Shown here: positions 12,485-23,947 of the stretch, piece after piece | How the letters are laid out: each line of letters opens with the position of its first letter | How positions within the stretch are numbered: position 1 is the stretch's first letter | Source of the DNA: Pleurotus djamor | Lineage: Eukaryota; Basidiomycota; Agaricomycetes; Agaricales; Pleurotaceae | Direction of reading: 5' to 3' | DNA: 52,786 bases | NCBI GenBank assembly: GCA_029747585.1 | Contig: JAPEVF010000304.1 | Span: 1 to 52,786, forward strand | Position numbers and translations under genes: made by a program | The notes under the pieces: model-generated | Databases searched by the model: none | Seen by the model: the letters and a program-made list of their open reading frames with translations, nothing else | What the model was told of the DNA's origin: nothing

Positions 12485-14395
12485 CTAGTACTCGCCAGCT
12501 TCCTCATCAGCAGCAGAATCGAGACCAACTTCTTCGTAATCTTTTTCGAGGGCCGCAAGATCTTCACGGGCCTCGGAGAATTCACCCTAGTCGGCAAGTT
12601 ATTCGGGCGATGGGAAAGAGAGTCAAGGATTAGGACTGACCTCTTCCATACCCTCACCAACGTACCAGTGCACGAAGGCACGCTTGGAGTAGAGCAAGTC
12701 GAACTTGTGGTCTGAAGGAGACAGTCAGGGAGAGGACAGTCAGGGAGAGTACAGGATGAAGGGACCACGACACCCACCAAGACGAGCCCAGGCACCAGCG
12801 ATGGCGGTGGTGCTAGTAAAAAAANGAATAAGACATGTTATCACCTCCTGTGATCACGTTGCAACCCACTTTGAGAGCATGCAGAGACTGCGAGAAGTCT
12901 TGGCGAGATCGCCACCAGGGACACAGGCGGGAGGTTCATTGCAGATACCGAGCTAGGTAGGCAAATGAGATGGGCATACTTTGAGACAGCAGAAAGAGGA
13001 ATGACTGACCTTGAAGCCAGTTGGGCACCAATCAACGAATTGGATGGTACGCTTGGTCTTGATGGAGGCGATGGCGGCTTGACATTCCTTGGGCATAACA
13101 TCACCACGGTAGAGCAAGCAGCAAGCCACTACGAATCGATGTTATCGGCTGCCATCTAACAATACGCGGCTAGAAAGCACTCACTGTATTTGCCTTCTCT
13201 GGGATCACACTTGACCATTTGGTTGCCGTACTCGAAGCACGAGAAGGTCATCTCAGAGACAGTGTTCTGCTCGTGACCAGCCTTCTCAACAGACAACAAC
13301 GGAGCGTAGGTGGCCAAAGGGAAATGAATACGAGGGAATCTAAGGTAATGTCTTAGCAGATGCCCAAGACAGCACGATATGAGCAACGCACGGAACCAAG
13401 TTGGTCTGGAACTCGTTGAGATCGACGTTCAGGGACCCGTCGAAGCGGAGGGAGGCAGTGACTGAAGACACGACCTGGGCGATGAGGCGATTGAGGTTGG
13501 TGAAGCTGGGGGATGCAACACCAAGTCGGTTCTTGCAGATGTCGTAGATGGCTTCGTTATCGACCTGACATAATCCATGAGTTTTCATAAGCAACGAATC
13601 AAGCACACGACGCGTACCATGAAGGAGCAATCGGAGTGCTCAAGCGTGGTGTGAGTCGTCAAGATGGAGTTGTAGGGCTCAACGATGGAACTCGACAACT
13701 GTGGAGCGGGGTACACGCAGAATTCGAGTTTCGACTTCTTGCCGTAGTCGGTAGAGAGTCTCTCAAGGAGGAGAGCACCGAAACCAGAGCCGGTTCCACC
13801 ACCGAAGGAGTGGAAAACGAAGAAGCCCTGGAGACCAGAGCAGTTATCTGCCAACCTGCGCAGCCTATCCATGACAGGATCAATCAACTCTTTTCCAACG
13901 GTATAGTGACCTCTCGCATCTGAGGATCGATAGGTAAGCAGGATGATTAGGATTGGAGGTCGCGCGATAGCAGGACTCACAGTTGTTGGCGGCGTCTTCC
14001 TTGCCAGTAATGAGGGTCTCGGGGTGGAAAAGGGATCTGTATGTGCCAGTCTTCAACTCGTCGATGACACCTGGTTCCAAGTCCACGTAAAGCGACCGCG
14101 GTACGTGCTTCCCCGAAGATGTCTCAGAGAAAAACGTTGAAAAACCAGAGTCCGTTGCAGAAGGAGATCCGGGGAGGAGACGACCGTCAGGCTGGCAAAA
14201 ATCGGTAAGTATTCGAGCACGACGAGGCCTACAATACACAACGCACTCCTATGCCATGTTCCAAGGTGTACAATTCCCCTGCAAATCAATCTTGAGGTGA
14301 TGATCGTTGGATGAGCGCGAGATACGATACATACAACAGGCATTGCCAATCTGGACACCAGCTTGACCGACTTGGATGGAAATGACTTCGCGCAT
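12485..14395 (-). CDS. Alpha-tubulin, copy 1 (downstream copy of tandem pair)
   Basis: This is a microtubule subunit that pairs with beta-tubulin. The N-terminus [20 protein letters not shown] is alpha-type. The chain then shows [40 protein letters not shown], the nucleotide motif [43 protein letters not shown] and the catalytic-loop segment [19 protein letters not shown]. It ends AADEEAGEY, so the C-terminal Tyr used in detyrosination systems elsewhere is kept. I could trace an unbroken frame across about ten short introns, so the gene looks functional, with normal length for the family. No Lys is present at the luminal position equivalent to K40. The promoter is squeezed into 247 bp after the stop of the upstream copy. 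It differs from copy 2 at many positions, e.g. GVASPSFTN versus NITSPSFTN and AGEY versus SGEY. Confidence 0.95.
12721..12750. repeat. Two tandem copies of a 15-bp unit in an alpha-tubulin intron
   Basis: The unit ACAGTCAGGGAGAGK occurs twice in direct succession (12721-12735 and 12736-12750; the last base is G, then T). It sits inside the intron that separates the WARL and DHKF codons of alpha-tubulin copy 1. It is probably a simple slippage duplication and has lengthened this intron relative to the others. Confidence 0.7.
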
Positions 14396-14642
14396 GTTTG
14401 AGGACAGAGGGAGAAGTTGGCAGATGACAGGCGCGCACAAGGAAATCACGAAACAAAACTTTCTGATATCGCGTGTTCTTGAGCTGAGTTTAGACCGTAA
14501 AAGGGGCAACAAAATGATTCATTGAAAATTCCGCGTCAATTGAATGAAATGAAGTAAAAAGGTATGCGTAAAGTCATCGACAATTGAATGCAACACTGCA
14601 GAGGTATACGAAGCCAAGGGGGAAGTTGATCCATCAACATGC

Positions 14643-16353
14643 TTAGTACTCGCCAGACTCCTCGACATCAGCCGAGTCAATACCAACTTCTTCGTAGTCC
14701 TTCTCCAATGCAGCAAGATCCTCACGAGCCTCAGAGAATTCACCCTCCTCCATACCCTCACCGACATACCAGTGGACGAAGGCGCGCTTCGAGTAGAGTA
14801 AGTCGAATTTGTGATCGAGGCGGCTCCAGGCAGAAGCGATGGCAGTGGTGTTGGACAACATGCACATCGAACGAGAAACCTTGGCGAGATCACCACCAGG
14901 AATGTGCGCGGGGGGCTCATTGCAGATACCAATCTTGAAACCGGTAGGACACCAGTCGACGAATTGGATGGTTCGCTTCGTCTTGATGACAGAGACGGCA
15001 GTGTTCACGTCCTTGGGAACGACATCACCACGGTAGAGGAGGGCGCAAGCCACTAATCAGGGCATCAGACACTATTAAAATTAACACTAGGCTAGGTAAC
15101 TTACTGTATTTTCCTTCTCTTGGGTCGCATTTGACCATCTGGTTACCAGTCTCGAAGCAAGAGTAGGTCATGTCTGCGACCGAGTTTTGCTCGTGGTGGG
15201 CCTTCTCAGCAGAGATGATGGGAGCAAAAGTAGCCAAGGGGAAGTGAATTCGGGGGAAGCTGAAAAAGGCATAAAATAAGCATCGATAACGAGTCTGTTC
15301 GAGTGACACGTACGGAACCAAGTTGGTTTGGAATTCGTTGAGATCGACGTTCAGGGAACCATCGAAGCGGAGGGAAGCCGTGATGGAAGAAACGACCTGA
15401 GCGATCAATCTGTTGAGGTTCGTGAATGAAGGAGAAGTGATGTTGAGGTTCTTCTTGCAAATGTCGTAAATAGCTTCGTTATCAACCATGAAAGAGCAGT
15501 CCGAGTGCTCGAGAGTCGTGTGGGTGGTCAGGACGGAGTTGTATGGCTCGACGATGGAGTTGGCGTTGGTAGGGGCAGGGTAAACGCTGAACTCCAACTT
15601 GGACTTCTTGCCATAGTCGGTGGACAGACGCTCCAAGATGAGAGCACCCAAGCCAGAACCAGTTCCACCGCCGAAAGAGTGGAAGATGAAAAATCCTTGC
15701 AGACCAGAACAGTTGTCCGCGAGTCGGCGAATCTTGTCCATGACAAGATCGATTTGCTCCTTCCCAATGGTGTAGTGACCTCTGGCATCTAATCATACAT
15801 TTGCGTTAGCTAAAACGCGTCGATAACCAAAATAAGATGTGCATACAGTTGCTGGCGGCGTCTTCCTTGCCGGTGACGAGAGTCTCGGGGTGGAAGAGAC
15901 TCCTGTAGACACCAGTGCGCACTTCGTCGATGACGTTGGGCTCAAGATCAACGTAAAGCGAACGAGGAACGTGCTTTCCAGATGAGGTCTCCGAGAAGAA
16001 CGTGCTGAAGCCGTCATCACCGGTGGATGGAGAGCCTTCCATGAGGCGACCATCAGGCTAACAAAAGAAGTTCATTTAGAACACGTAAATCACTGGCATA
16101 GAAGTGCAATACTCACGCTCAGCCCATGTTCGACGGTGTAGAGTTCCCCTGAAAAACGATAACAAGCATATCAGAGGTCACGCCACTTTCGACAAAAAAT
16201 GGGACAGATGAAGGACATCGCGACGCGTTTTTCAGTCACGGCTCGCGATTTCATAAAGGTGAAAACGTAGATGTAAGGTTGGAAGAACTCACAGCAGGCG
16301 TTACCGATTTGAACACCAGCCTGGCCAACGTGTACCGAGATGACTTCACGCAT
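14643..16353 (-). CDS. Alpha-tubulin, copy 2 (upstream copy of tandem pair)
   Basis: This is a second complete alpha-tubulin. It starts [20 protein letters not shown] at 16353, splices to [11 protein letters not shown] and [10 protein letters not shown], and continues through [47 protein letters not shown] and [19 protein letters not shown] to the ending [10 protein letters not shown]. The frame is intact. The first introns lie at the same places as in copy 1 (after the Ala-Cys of the N-terminus, after HGL/HGI, and after the Asn of AASN). Copy 1 has additional introns in the C-terminal third, around MLSN and WARL, where copy 2 reads through. Both copies share direction and order, so the pair arose by tandem duplication. 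Divergence between them indicates the event is old. Confidence 0.95.
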
Positions 16354-16750
16354 TTTGAGGAGACTAACTAAACGAAACCCGATTTTCACGATGTGAGCAG
16401 ACGTCAAGCAGTGGTCAGTGTCGAAGAAAAGGAACTCACAAGTGGAACGAGAATGGAGGGATGGAGGCTACTGCGATGGCAGAACACAAAGAAGAAAGTC
16501 GCCCTCGCGTCCACAAAAAGTGAAGGCCTTGAGGCAAGTTCCCACGCATGTCAGTTTCCTGGCCCGTGCACATTTGCCCCAACATGCGGCCAGAACGTTG
16601 CCAGAGCGTGTCTCATTAATTTATGTAAATACTGGCTATGCATACGAGAGATATGTAATCCAAAAGTGTCCCAAATGAACGTGCCCGATGATAAACTACG
16701 CGATTACGAGTTGGTCGATCGCGAATATACATATGTGAGTGCGACAAATT
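16354..16750. other. Intergenic region upstream of alpha-tubulin copy 2, 397 bp
   Basis: This region is the promoter side of copy 2 (minus strand) and the 3' side of the hydrolase gene. No exon or RNA gene was recognised. The plus-strand open frames here show no similarity. Confidence 0.5.
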
Positions 16751-19700
16751 TCATGTGTCGCCAACCAACCCCAAGTTCTCGCCTGTCTGTTTGATAGCCA
16801 CCGTAGCTTGTCGTGTACTGTCTGCCGCTTTCTTGGAGCTTTTCCGTGCAAAGTAACTGCAAGACATAGATTTAGCTAAATGTTCAGATTACAGACCCCG
16901 ATGATTGAACGTACCCCACCAGTCCATCCCAAATCTTTAAACCATGAACAGGTATGATGTGTGTACGAACTTGCTGCTCCGAGACCGACTGCCTGGGAGC
17001 CTTAGTCGGATGGTCGTGGGGGTCAAATACGGCCTTCACAACATCCATAGGCTTGTGCCGAGGGATAGTCCGATGCGTCACAGGAGCTGTGTGGTAGATT
17101 GTCTTCTTCAAAAGGGCTATTGCTTCGGGCTAATGCCAAAGTGAGATGGTAGCAAGTGTTTTAACCAGCCAACACTCACTGTATCGCGCCTTCCTGCTAT
17201 CGCAGACGAAGGAGGACGTTCATCGGCCAAATCCAGTGGGCCCCACCGTCGCTCTTTCTGTATGTTCCCCTCCAGTGTTCTGTGCGAAGATGTAGAAGAA
17301 TGCCGTAGATGTGGAGGTCGCCCTTCATTTTCGTGAGTAAACAGCAGACCTTCGCTTCTGGCATGCTCTATCATAGTCCGAGCCTTACTCTCCAACTGCT
17401 GTCTTTTCTTCAGGGCTTTCTTGGCCTCGCGACTAAATCGACGGTCCCATTCCTCCTGACCCTTCAGCCAACGCAAGGTAGGCTGCTCTTTGATTAGCCC
17501 TACTTCGGCAGGGTTAACCTGAAGTGCAGGTAGTTCGGTCTTGGGTTCCATGGATCGGACTCGGCCATGGATGTCGACACGCTCGCGAATCATCCGAATG
17601 TTTGGGATATCCAAGACCTAGCATCATCATTAGTAGCGATAAGATGGTGCTTCAGGACGAAATACCTCAGGATCCTCAGGCGACATAGATTGGTGACGAT
17701 CGACGAACATGGTCGAAAGACGCTTCTCATTCAGTTGAGTTTCGACTTCTTGAGCAACAATATCCTCATTGACACGGTACATAGCGATATCCTCAGGGGT
17801 CTGGGGATCTGAAACAGATTTCGTGACCTTCTCCTCCACTCGTTTCAAAAGAGGGTCGCGTTTTTNCAGGCTCCTCGTATTCGTCCAGGAAGGACATCGC
17901 GGAGGGAGGACGGTGCAATTCGGGGAAAGGATTTCGGCAAATGTGTTCCTCAGGTTTGTCTGTTACATGCTTAATGAACTCAGCGACGGATCTGTACGCG
18001 TATTTCGCCTTTCAAATTGTCAGTTCTGCCATATTGTAGTCTATAATGGATACTCACCGATTCGGTAAAGCTGAAGACGGTAGGAACGTGACACATGCCT
18101 GTGTTAGTGATCAGTTCAGAATGTAAACGCGTCGCTGTGATGAAATTGTACCATCGAAAATCTGGAGATGGACCTATGAGGGAAAAGGACTGAGCACGCA
18201 GTGTGAACAGACACATGTTTGCGCAAACCTTGGTAGGAGTCTTGTACTTCTCAAGATTTTCCTTCTGTCGTCGAGCGTCCTTCAGTGCACCTTTTCGGAC
18301 AGGGTACGTGTCTGGATACGCGGCTCGGTGGGCCAGATAGACAATTTCATCCCTGAGCACTTCCTTGTCGCCTGTGATGATGTACAATGGCGGTAGATTA
18401 CACAGAGAGCTTTGCATAATTGGCGACACTAGTGGATGGGAGAGCTGTCTGAGTGGGTTTGACGAAGGTGAGAGACGGCAAACGGCGGGAAGTGCTGAGA
18501 ACGTACTCTGTGGTAGCATATAGCTGGATTTGGGAACGCAATTCTAGAGGAATGGCATGAGGATCCGACATGAGCACTTTCGGAGGCTTAGGTTCCCATT
18601 TATCGACATCTTCATCGTCCTCGGGCACTAGTGTTTCCGATCCACACGCAGGGTCCGGAGAGGGAGAGGAGTCCGCCACAGTATCCGGAGCACCATGACC
18701 CAACATTTCATCCTGATTGTGAGCCACACCTGTCTTCTCTCTCGCATCAGCGGAAGCGCCCTGAGACGGTGGTTTCAAAGTGTCACTATGACCAGGCTGG
18801 GGAGGTGGGCTTGATGTCGTCGGAATGACACGACCGCCCTGAGGGGGTATCGGATCTACTGGCCATAAGGCGGACGGCTTTGCTAGGAAACCATATTGTG
18901 GGATGATATCCTATGGACAAGCGTGAGGCTTGTGGTTTGCGAGAGAGGAACAGAAGACAGACAGTGTGAGTGTTGTTCATCACGCTCGGGAAACTGTGAG
19001 TCAGGTCGACCCAAGGGCTTATTAACACAGCACCAGCTGGGAGCGGGATCCCCATATCGCGGAGCACACAGAGAGCAGAAAGGCAGAGCCCGGCACCAGC
19101 TGAATCGCCAGCGAAAACAATCTTGGAAGGATCGATGGGCGTGTGCAAAGCGGCTGGAGGGGGATCAATCAAGTAGAAGTCTGGAAGGAAGCATGAGATG
19201 AGTGTGGTTAAAGCAATTCAGAGCTCACAAGCGGCAAGGACATCCTGTAAAGGACAGGGCCATGGGTACTGTGGTGCCTTTCTGCGCGAAGATGAGACCA
19301 AGAAAACCTAAAAGTAGGCCGCACGCACCTATAGTTGACAGCAAATGCACGGCCCTTTATCTTTCGGGCTGGTTGGTGTCGCGTCAGGATAGGCTTACGC
19401 CAAAAGGAAACGAGATTAAACTGTACCATAGCGAATGATCTGGTATCTATGGGTATCTATGCTGCCTGTATGAGTGTGTTGAACGATGTGGATGGGGAAG
19501 TGACTGACTGATAGATCCCCAGAAATAACCACCTAGAAAAGAGACGTTGAGATAAGGAGGATAGTAGAGCAGTGTGATTCACCTCCATGCACATAAAGCT
19601 TCAATTTATCAGTACACAGGCCGCACTCACAGAACTATTAGTTTGAAGACTCACCAATACACGTTCCAATTTGTCCATCCTCAGGATATCAGCTTCCACA

Positions 19701-20379
19701 TTGGATAGTTTCTTGTCTGATTGAGGAATCGGTTCGGTTGAAAGGTGTTCTTTCTGCGCGATCCATTCCGCGTCGATCCCATCTAGACCACGGATTTGCC
19801 ACCATCTTTCACCGCCCACAACGTGTTTCAATTCGNTTGGGCCAAACCAGTCGATCAGCGTGTCTGCAGCACGGTTACACGACGTGAAAGGTATGGAAAC
19901 AGGTGATGTAGCTGCCCAGTATGGTGAAGGAACATGCGTGTTGGTGCTTGAGGGCAAACAGGTTGAGCACTGGACATATAAACGGCGTTGAACATATACA
20001 TACAACGCCTGGAGGGACTCGACGGTGTTATTTGTCCCAAGCTCGATAAAAGCTAGCGTGAAATGAGCTCGGATAAGAGCACCATAGCACCTGCGTCATT
20101 CACCTTTAACTATTTCGAATGCTCTATGGAGGCAAGTGAGAAATAGGCAGCGCATACGAGATGCCGAGGTTACGCACTGGTGAAAGAAGATGTCGTCCGT
20201 TGCTTCCTCCTCCTGTGATCCGGCCTGGAATTTCTTCGCCTTGGTTTTCCCGTGTTGTAAGAAAGTACGAACCACGACTGCGTTGATGGCAACACGTTTA
20301 CCAGCTTGAGCGCAACACTGCGATGAGGCTGCTCACCTGGCGTGATGTGCACCGCGGCCGAGACGGTGGTGACTGGCAT
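16751..20379 (-). CDS. Alpha/beta hydrolase of the hormone-sensitive lipase type with long C-terminal extension
   Basis: The catalytic core is clear. The oxyanion-hole motif KLYVHGGGYFWGSI spans an intron near 19520-19590. KGRAFAVNYR follows, then the nucleophile elbow VFAGDSAGAGLCLSAL and the strand LISPWVDLTHSFPSV. The likely catalytic Asp is in LYIITGDKEVLRDE and the His in GMCHVPTVFSF. Between the Ser and Asp blocks lies an acidic, Pro/Ser-rich insert of about 100 residues (18400-18780). After the His block there is an extension of more than 250 residues, charged and helical (KALKKRQQLESKARTMIEHA), ending VAIKQTGENLGLVGDT. The start used is the ATG at 20379 (MPVTTVSAAVHITP). The family hydrolyses acyl esters such as acylglycerols or steryl esters; the substrate is unknown. 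No signal peptide was seen. About 12 introns; Ns at 17867 and 19836. Confidence 0.8.
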
Positions 20380-20642
20380 TTGAGCAGTCGACGCGTAGAA
20401 TCGAGGGAGAACGAGCGGAAGANTTGATAATGATAGTTGTGGTTAGAGTGTGGAATGTGGTTTTGAAATTGGAGGCATGATGGAGGGTGGACATCGCCCA
20501 TGTCTCAGATCACAGGTTGACGTCACTCTTCACGCTCGCGTTCTATTTTTAGACGTTTCTCACAGTCAGAAATATCTTCCCACACTTAGATTGGAGTCAG
20601 TCCNNNGTAAGTGTTGCCCTAGAGTCTACAAAGCTCGATGCC
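20380..20642. promoter_or_regulatory. Shared divergent promoter region, hydrolase / Cft2
   Basis: The region is 263 bp between the two start codons. No TATA box was found, and Ns lie at 20423 and 20604-20606. Confidence 0.4.
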
Positions 20643-23600
20643 ATGATCACGTTCACTCCTCTCTCCGGTGCTGCTCGCGCGTCGTCCGTCACACCACTCT
20701 GTTATCTCCTCCAAATCGACGACGTCCGCATCCTGCTCGACTGTGGCTCCCCGGATTGGTGTCCAGAACCCAATGAATCGACACTGAGCCCAGGCGAATA
20801 CCCTTGGGAGTCTTACTGCAACTCCCTGCGCGAGTGAGCCTTCATTTGACGGCTGTTTCGACTTTATTGACTTGAAACATCAGAATCTGTCCAACTATAG
20901 ACCTTGTGCTGATATCTCANGGCGACCTAGCGCATTCAGGGCTCTATCCTTACGCGTATTCGCGATGGAACCTCACTGCACCAGCCTATACGACTCTGCC
21001 TGTACAGGCCATGGCCAAAATCGCAGCTTCGGAGGACGTGGAAGGCATTCGGGATGAAGAAGATGTCGGCGATGCAATACAGGAATCAACCGAAGACAAC
21101 CTTGACGATCCCCAAGAAGACGTAAATGCTATACCTCGCCCTAAAGACAATGTCAAGGGAAAATATGTGGCCACCCTTCATGAGGTACAAACTGCTTTCG
21201 ACTCTGTCAATACTCTCCGATATTCTCAACCCACGCACTTGCAAGGTCCGCTATAGAATCGCCTCGTTCCGTACGCAGTCAAGTGACCACGATGTCCCCA
21301 TCGTTTCCTTTTCTTAGGCAAATGTCAAGGCCTCACCATTACACCGTTCAATGCTGGACACACTTTGGGTGGTACAATATGGAAGATTCGATCACCATCA
21401 TCTGGCACGATCATGTATGCTGTTAACATGAACCACATGAAGGAACGTCACCTAGACGGGACAGTGCTAATGAGAGGATCTGCCGGAGGTATCTTTGAAC
21501 CTCTGGCGCGACCCGACCTCCTGATTACGGACGCTGAGAGGGCGAATGTCATTACCAGTCGTAAAAAAGACAGAGATTTGGCTCTCATAGGTATAGCATC
21601 CGCCTGCCGTTCGTTTGTCTCACATTGATCGAGTTCACAGATACCATCACTGCTACACTCTCCTCCCGCTCTTCCCTCCTCCTCCCTTGCGACTCTAGTA
21701 CGCGAATCCTTGAACTCCTGGTTCTTCTCGATCAGCACTGGAGTTTTTCGCGTCTTCGCTATCCAATATGTTTCTTGACTCGTACAGGCAGCGAGATGCT
21801 TACATTTGTACGGAGTATGATGGAGTGGCTAGGTGGGACGCTTAGCAAGGAAGACGTGGGTGAAGAGAATCCTGGCCAACGGCAAAATAAGCGCAAAAAG
21901 GCGGATGATGGAACGGATGAAGCGCTGGGTGCTCTAGCTCTTCGGTTCAAGTAAGTTTCTCGACGATAGCCTGTTACTACACTGACATTACCCTAGACAC
22001 CTTGAATTCTTCCCCAATCCCCTTTCTCTCCTAGAACGATATTCTTCGAAAGACCCGAAGCTAATTCTCGCTGTACCGGCATCTCTGTCGCACGGATCTG
22101 CCCGTCACCTGTTTTCACAGTTCGCGACAATACCTGATAATGTTGTTCTGCTGACTCAACGCGGTGAGGAGGGCACTCTCGGTCGAATGCTTTTCGACAA
22201 ATGGAACAACTCTCAGCGCGGAGACGATCGTTGGGACAAGGGCAGAATAGGTAGCAACATCATGATGGACGGTGTCATTAAAATGAAGGTGGGCATCTGA
22301 ACCCTGTGAAAGTCCAAATGGATACTCAATCGCAACGCGCCAGATTAACACAAAAGTGCCTCTCCAAGGCGCTGAACTCGATGCATACTTACAGGAGCAA
22401 AGGGAAGCCAAAGAAAAAGCCGCCGCTCAGCAAGCTGTCATGGCACGTAACCGACGCATGCTAGAGGCAGATGAAGATGAGAGTGATTCTGAATCTGATG
22501 ACTCGGACGCGGAGGATGAAGACGAAGTTCGTCAAGCCCTTGAGGGAGATGCCATGGACATCGGCGACGATTCCACTGCCCGTGCCAACGGTAGACGACG
22601 ACAAAAAACCGAGAAAGCAGAGAATGACTGGAACATGGACGGAGATGAGGGCCTAACAAAACAACTTCTGTCATACGATATCTATCTCAAAGGAAACGTA
22701 TCGAAGTCAACGTCGTTCTTCAAGTCTGTTGGGGGTCAGTCGCAGAGGTTTAGGATGTTTCCTTTCGTGGAGAAGAAGCGTCGTGTTGATGAGTATGGCG
22801 AGACCATTGATGTAGCGATGTGGCTACGGAAAGGGAAAATCTTGGAAGAAGAAGCCGAGAGCGAGGAGGCAAAAGCAAAGCGGCGAGAGGTCGATGAGGA
22901 GGCGAAAGTATGTCATATCTCCTCCTCCATTGCATTCCGCTTACAACATAGAATGTAGGCTATTGAAGAACCACCGTCCAAATTCGTCTCGACAGACATT
23001 GAGATCCAGCCCGCCTGCCGCCTCCTATTCATTGACATGGAGGGGTTAAATGATGGACGCGCCGTGAAGCACGTTGTCCCCAAGATCAACCCACGGAAAA
23101 TGGTAAGACGTTTGTCATTTCACCAGAATCACTTAGCTTAACCATCACCTTTCACCGGTAGATAATAGTCCACGCATCTCCCTCTGCCACTGACGCTCTC
23201 TTAGAAAGTTGTGCAGATATCCGTGCAATGACGAAAGATATATTTGCACCCTCGACTGGGGAAAGCATCCAAATCGGACAACAGACGAATACATTCTCAA
23301 TATCCATCAGTGATGAATTGCTTGCTTCCATCAAAATGTCCCGGGTAAGGCTTGCGTATCCCTGTCATTTTTCATTCTTCTCATCCATCCACTCAGTTCG
23401 AAGACAATGAAATCGGTTATGTCACAGGTCGAGTTATGGCTCATGCTACTTCTACGTTGCCAACTCTCGAACCTGAGGGCGCAACAAATACTTCAACGCG
23501 TTCATCTATACAATCTCTGAGAGGTCGAATGCTTGGATCTCGAGCCCCCGTTACCATACCTCACTCTACCATGATTGGAGAACTCAAACTTACTGCTCTC

Positions 23601-23825
23601 AAAGCGAAATTGGCAACAGTTGGCGTGCAAGCGGAACTCATTGGTGAGGGTGTGCTGATTTGTGGTGCCGCTGCCAAGCGTGGTGCAAGTACCGATGTGT
23701 TGGGCGAGTCAGTTGCAGTGCGCAAGACTGGTCGAGGCAAGGTGGAGTTGGAGGGTAATGTATCAGATGTGTATTACATCGTCCGCAAGGAGATCTATAA
23801 TCTACATGCCCTTGTGGCTGCATGA
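20643..23825 (+). CDS. cft2: Cleavage and polyadenylation factor subunit Cft2 / CPSF100
   Basis: CPSF100 is the catalytically silent metallo-beta-lactamase partner of the pre-mRNA 3' endonuclease CPSF73/Ysh1. The N-terminus MITFTPLSGAA leads to CYLLQIDDVRILLDCGSPDW, the first strands of the fold. Where the active relatives have the HXHXDH zinc motif, this protein reads IS-X-GDLAHSGLYPYA, so several metal ligands are missing, as is usual for CPSF100. TPFNAGHTLGGTIWKI follows, then a beta-CASP region (LLPCDSSTRILELL) and an acidic linker rich in Asp/Glu around 22470-22560. A YDIYLKG segment and the RMFPFVEKKRRVDEYGE motif precede the C-terminal domain with TDIEIQPACRLLFIDMEGLNDGR. It ends NLHALVAA. 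About nine exons. It converges on GlnRS, 122 bp apart. Confidence 0.92.
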
Positions 23826-23947
23826 ATGTCCTTCTATCCTACCAGTCCTGGTTGTTTCTTGTAATTTATAACCAATAGGTATTAGTAAATACATCTAGAC
23901 CCACAGCGAATACGTATGTCAAAATATTGCACCCTGCCTGACCATTC

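Noticed and set aside
12485..14395. Possibility that alpha-tubulin copy 1 is a pseudogene
   Set aside because: Apparent breaks near 12780-12850 and 13120-13200 are introns. Removing them restores a continuous, conserved alpha-tubulin.
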